This document shows, in pieces, positions 62,723 to 64,000 of a stretch of DNA of 64,000 nt (positions within the stretch are counted from its first letter, which is position 1; every line of letters begins with the position of its first letter). The notes beneath the pieces were generated by a model that was not told where the DNA came from, searched no databases, and worked only from the letters and a program-made list of their open reading frames with translations. This DNA is from Streptococcus sanguinis (GTDB lineage Bacteria > Bacillota > Bacilli > Lactobacillales > Streptococcaceae). The translations under genes were made by a program, and so were the position numbers. The stretch is from contig NZ_CP054570.1 in the NCBI RefSeq assembly GCF_013343115.1, positions 2,230,501 through 2,294,500 of the forward strand, given 5' to 3'.

Positions 62723-62793
62723 AGGCGGTAGACGGATTTGAACCGACGATCAAGCTTTTGCAGAGCCGTGCCTTACCACTTGGCTATACCGCC
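62723..62793 (-). tRNA. tRNA-Cys (GCA)
   Basis: 71 nt. Acceptor stem GGCGGTA/TACCGCC, D arm GCC-AAGTGGTAA-GGC, anticodon loop CTGCAAA with anticodon GCA, T loop TTCAAAT, discriminator T. CCA is not encoded. The outer pairs of the anticodon stem (C-T) and one T-stem pair (T-T) are not Watson-Crick as I read them. Confidence 0.93.
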
Positions 62794-62952
62794 GCGACTC
62801 TTATTATTCTATCGTAAATACTTGCTTTCGTCAAGAGTCTTTCATAGTCAAAGCAGAAAATATTAGATGTTCCTATTCTGAACAATTTGGAGAATAAATG
62901 TTCTGCTGAGAAGTGGGAATAGTGGCTAGCGGAAGAAAATCTGGTAAATGCC

Positions 62953-63100
62953 TTGTCAAAGAGCTGCGCTTTTGTTATAATAGAGGTTGCCGTGTAAATG
63001 GCAAAATACTCATTTTAGATGAATTGTGGGACTGTTGCCCTCGGGTGGTCCTGCGAGCTGAAATCTAAAAGAGGAAAAAAACAAAAAGGAGAATTTACTC
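62953..63100 (+). promoter_or_regulatory. rpsB promoter and structured leader
   Basis: TTGTCA (62953-62958), 17-bp spacer, TATAAT (62976-62981). The ~113-nt leader folds with a long-range stem TTTTAGAT (63013-63020) / ATCTAAAA (63063-63070) enclosing a GC-rich segment with GGGACTGTTGCCCTCGGG. S2 leaders of Firmicutes are known autoregulatory RNAs, so binding by S2 is likely. Confidence 0.65.
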
Positions 63101-63883
63101 ATGGCAGTAATTTCAATGAAACAACTTCTTGAGGCTGGTGTTCACTTTGGTCACCAAACTCGTCGCTGGAACCCTAAGATGGCTAAGTACATCTTCACTG
63201 AACGTAACGGTATCCACGTAATCGACTTGCAGCAAACTGTAAAGTATGCTGACCAAGCTTACGACTTTATGCGTGATGCTGCTGCTAACGATGCAGTTAT
63301 CCTCTTCGTTGGTACTAAAAAGCAAGCTGCTGACGCTGTCAAAGAAGAAGCAGAACGTTCAGGTCAATACTTCATCAACCACCGTTGGTTGGGTGGAACT
63401 CTTACAAACTGGTCTACTATCCAAAAACGTGTAGCTCGTTTGAAAGAAATCAAACGCATGGAAGAAGACGGAACTTTCGAAGTTCTTCCTAAGAAAGAAG
63501 TCGCTCTTCTCAACAAACAACGTGCTCGTCTTGAAAAATTCTTGGGCGGTATCGAAGATATGCCTCGCATCCCAGATGTGATGTACGTAGTTGACCCTCA
63601 TAAAGAGCAAATCGCTGTTAAGGAAGCTAAGAAATTAGGTATCCCAGTGGTTGCTATGGTTGATACTAACACTGATCCTGATGATATCGATGTTATCATC
63701 CCAGCTAACGACGATGCAATCCGTGCGGTTAAATTGATCACTGCGAAAATGGCTGATGCTGTTATCGAAGGCCGTCAAGGTGAAGATAGCGTTGAATCAG
63801 TAGAAGCAGAATTGGCTGCAACTGAAACTCAAGCAGATTCTATTGAAGAAATCGTTGAAGTTGTTGAAGGTTCAAACGAATAA
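63101..63883 (+). CDS. rpsB: 30S ribosomal protein S2
   Basis: 260 residues. Family segments [22 protein letters not shown] at the start, [19 protein letters not shown] near 88, and [38 protein letters not shown] near 168-205. The acidic C-terminal tail ([19 protein letters not shown] onward) is usual in streptococci. AAAAAGGAG precedes ATG 63101. Followed by tsf. Confidence 0.98.
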   Translation: MAVISMKQLLEAGVHFGHQTRRWNPKMAKYIFTERNGIHVIDLQQTVKYADQAYDFMRDAAANDAVILFVGTKKQAADAVKEEAERSGQYFINHRWLGGTLTNWSTIQKRVARLKEIKRMEEDGTFEVLPKKEVALLNKQRARLEKFLGGIEDMPRIPDVMYVVDPHKEQIAVKEAKKLGIPVVAMVDTNTDPDDIDVIIPANDDAIRAVKLITAKMADAVIEGRQGEDSVESVEAELAATETQADSIEEIVEVVEGSNE

Positions 63884-63898
63884 TCAGTAAACTAACCT

Positions 63899-63932
63899 AA
63901 AGGGGCAGGGCTCAGCCCAGCTCCTTTATTTA
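63899..63932 (+). terminator. rpsB-tsf intergenic hairpin
   Basis: AAAGGGGC...GGGCTCAGCCC...GCTCCTTT nested hairpins followed by ATTTAC. The weak U tract suggests partial termination that sets S2:EF-Ts ratio. Confidence 0.6.
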
Positions 63933-63955
63933 CATTAAAAAATAGGAGAAGAAAA

Positions 63956-64000
63956 ATGGCAGAAATTACAGCTAAGCTTGTCAAAGAATTGCGTGAAAAA
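63956..64000 (+). CDS. tsf: Elongation factor Ts, first 15 codons
   Basis: MAEITAKLVKELREK, the conserved N terminus of EF-Ts, running off the window. AGGAGAAG precedes ATG 63956. The order rpsB-tsf is universal in bacteria. Confidence 0.93.
   Translation, partial: MAEITAKLVKELREK

Overview
The window is chromosomal DNA of a low-GC Gram-positive coccus. Gene content and order (malR-malQ-malP, argS/argR/mutS, mutL-ruvA-tag-cinA-recA-spx, nrdD/nrdG next to a capsule-type wzg-wzh-wzd-wze locus, pbp2A-rpmG-secE-nusG, rpsB-tsf) point to an oral Streptococcus, most likely of the mitis/sanguinis side of the genus. Species was not determined; everything is read from the sequence and remembered family knowledge, with no database search.

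Layout. 1-6930: maltodextrin use: pullulanase (cut by the left edge) and MalR leftward, malQ-malP rightward, with MalR-type operators between. 7000-10150: a small membrane protein, nrdI and argS. 10149-18690: argR and the repair genes mutS, mutL, ruvA, tag, interrupted by leftward regulator/membrane pairs (LytTR + DUF3021; XRE + RDD). 18697-24611: an accessory island: an Rgg regulator, a divergent 29-residue pheromone-like peptide ending in a Trp-rich tail, a lactococcin 972-type bacteriocin, its membrane protein/ABC ATPase/accessory protein, a decayed immunity-type fragment and an XRE regulator. 24882-32334: competence-linked cinA, recA, spx, two tandem lipoproteins, ireB-ruvX-UPF0473, folC and a Ser-rich lipoprotein. 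32529-40154: cardiolipin synthase, a large membrane protein, anaerobic ribonucleotide reductase nrdD and nrdG with a small protein and two GNAT genes between them, one broken by an amber codon.

40395-54680: a surface polysaccharide locus of Wzy type: four regulatory/assembly genes, a UDP-HexNAc 4,6-dehydratase, a short initiating sugar-phosphate transferase, a 4-reductase-like SDR, two GT2 enzymes, a LicD-family transferase, polymerase, a CTP-dependent cytidylyltransferase, a second SDR and a flippase. LicD beside a cytidylyltransferase suggests a CDP-activated polyol or similar group as side substituent. A membrane acyltransferase follows. 55883-64000: rluD-type synthase, pbp2A, rpmG, secE, then 1.6 kb of unusual DNA splitting secE from nusG, then nusG, a lipoprotein, tRNA-Cys, rpsB and the start of tsf.

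The two most interesting places are (a) the Rgg/Trp-rich peptide/lactococcin 972 island, which looks like a complete quorum-sensing bacteriocin system, and (b) the secE-nusG insert. The insert carries two near-identical ~66-nt RNA genes, each with its own perfect-spacing promoter and terminator. Their 5' hairpin is antisense to the start codon of a leftward membrane/basic protein gene of alien codon use, and their terminator loop is complementary to that gene's own terminator loop: a type I toxin-antitoxin-like arrangement that I do not recognise.
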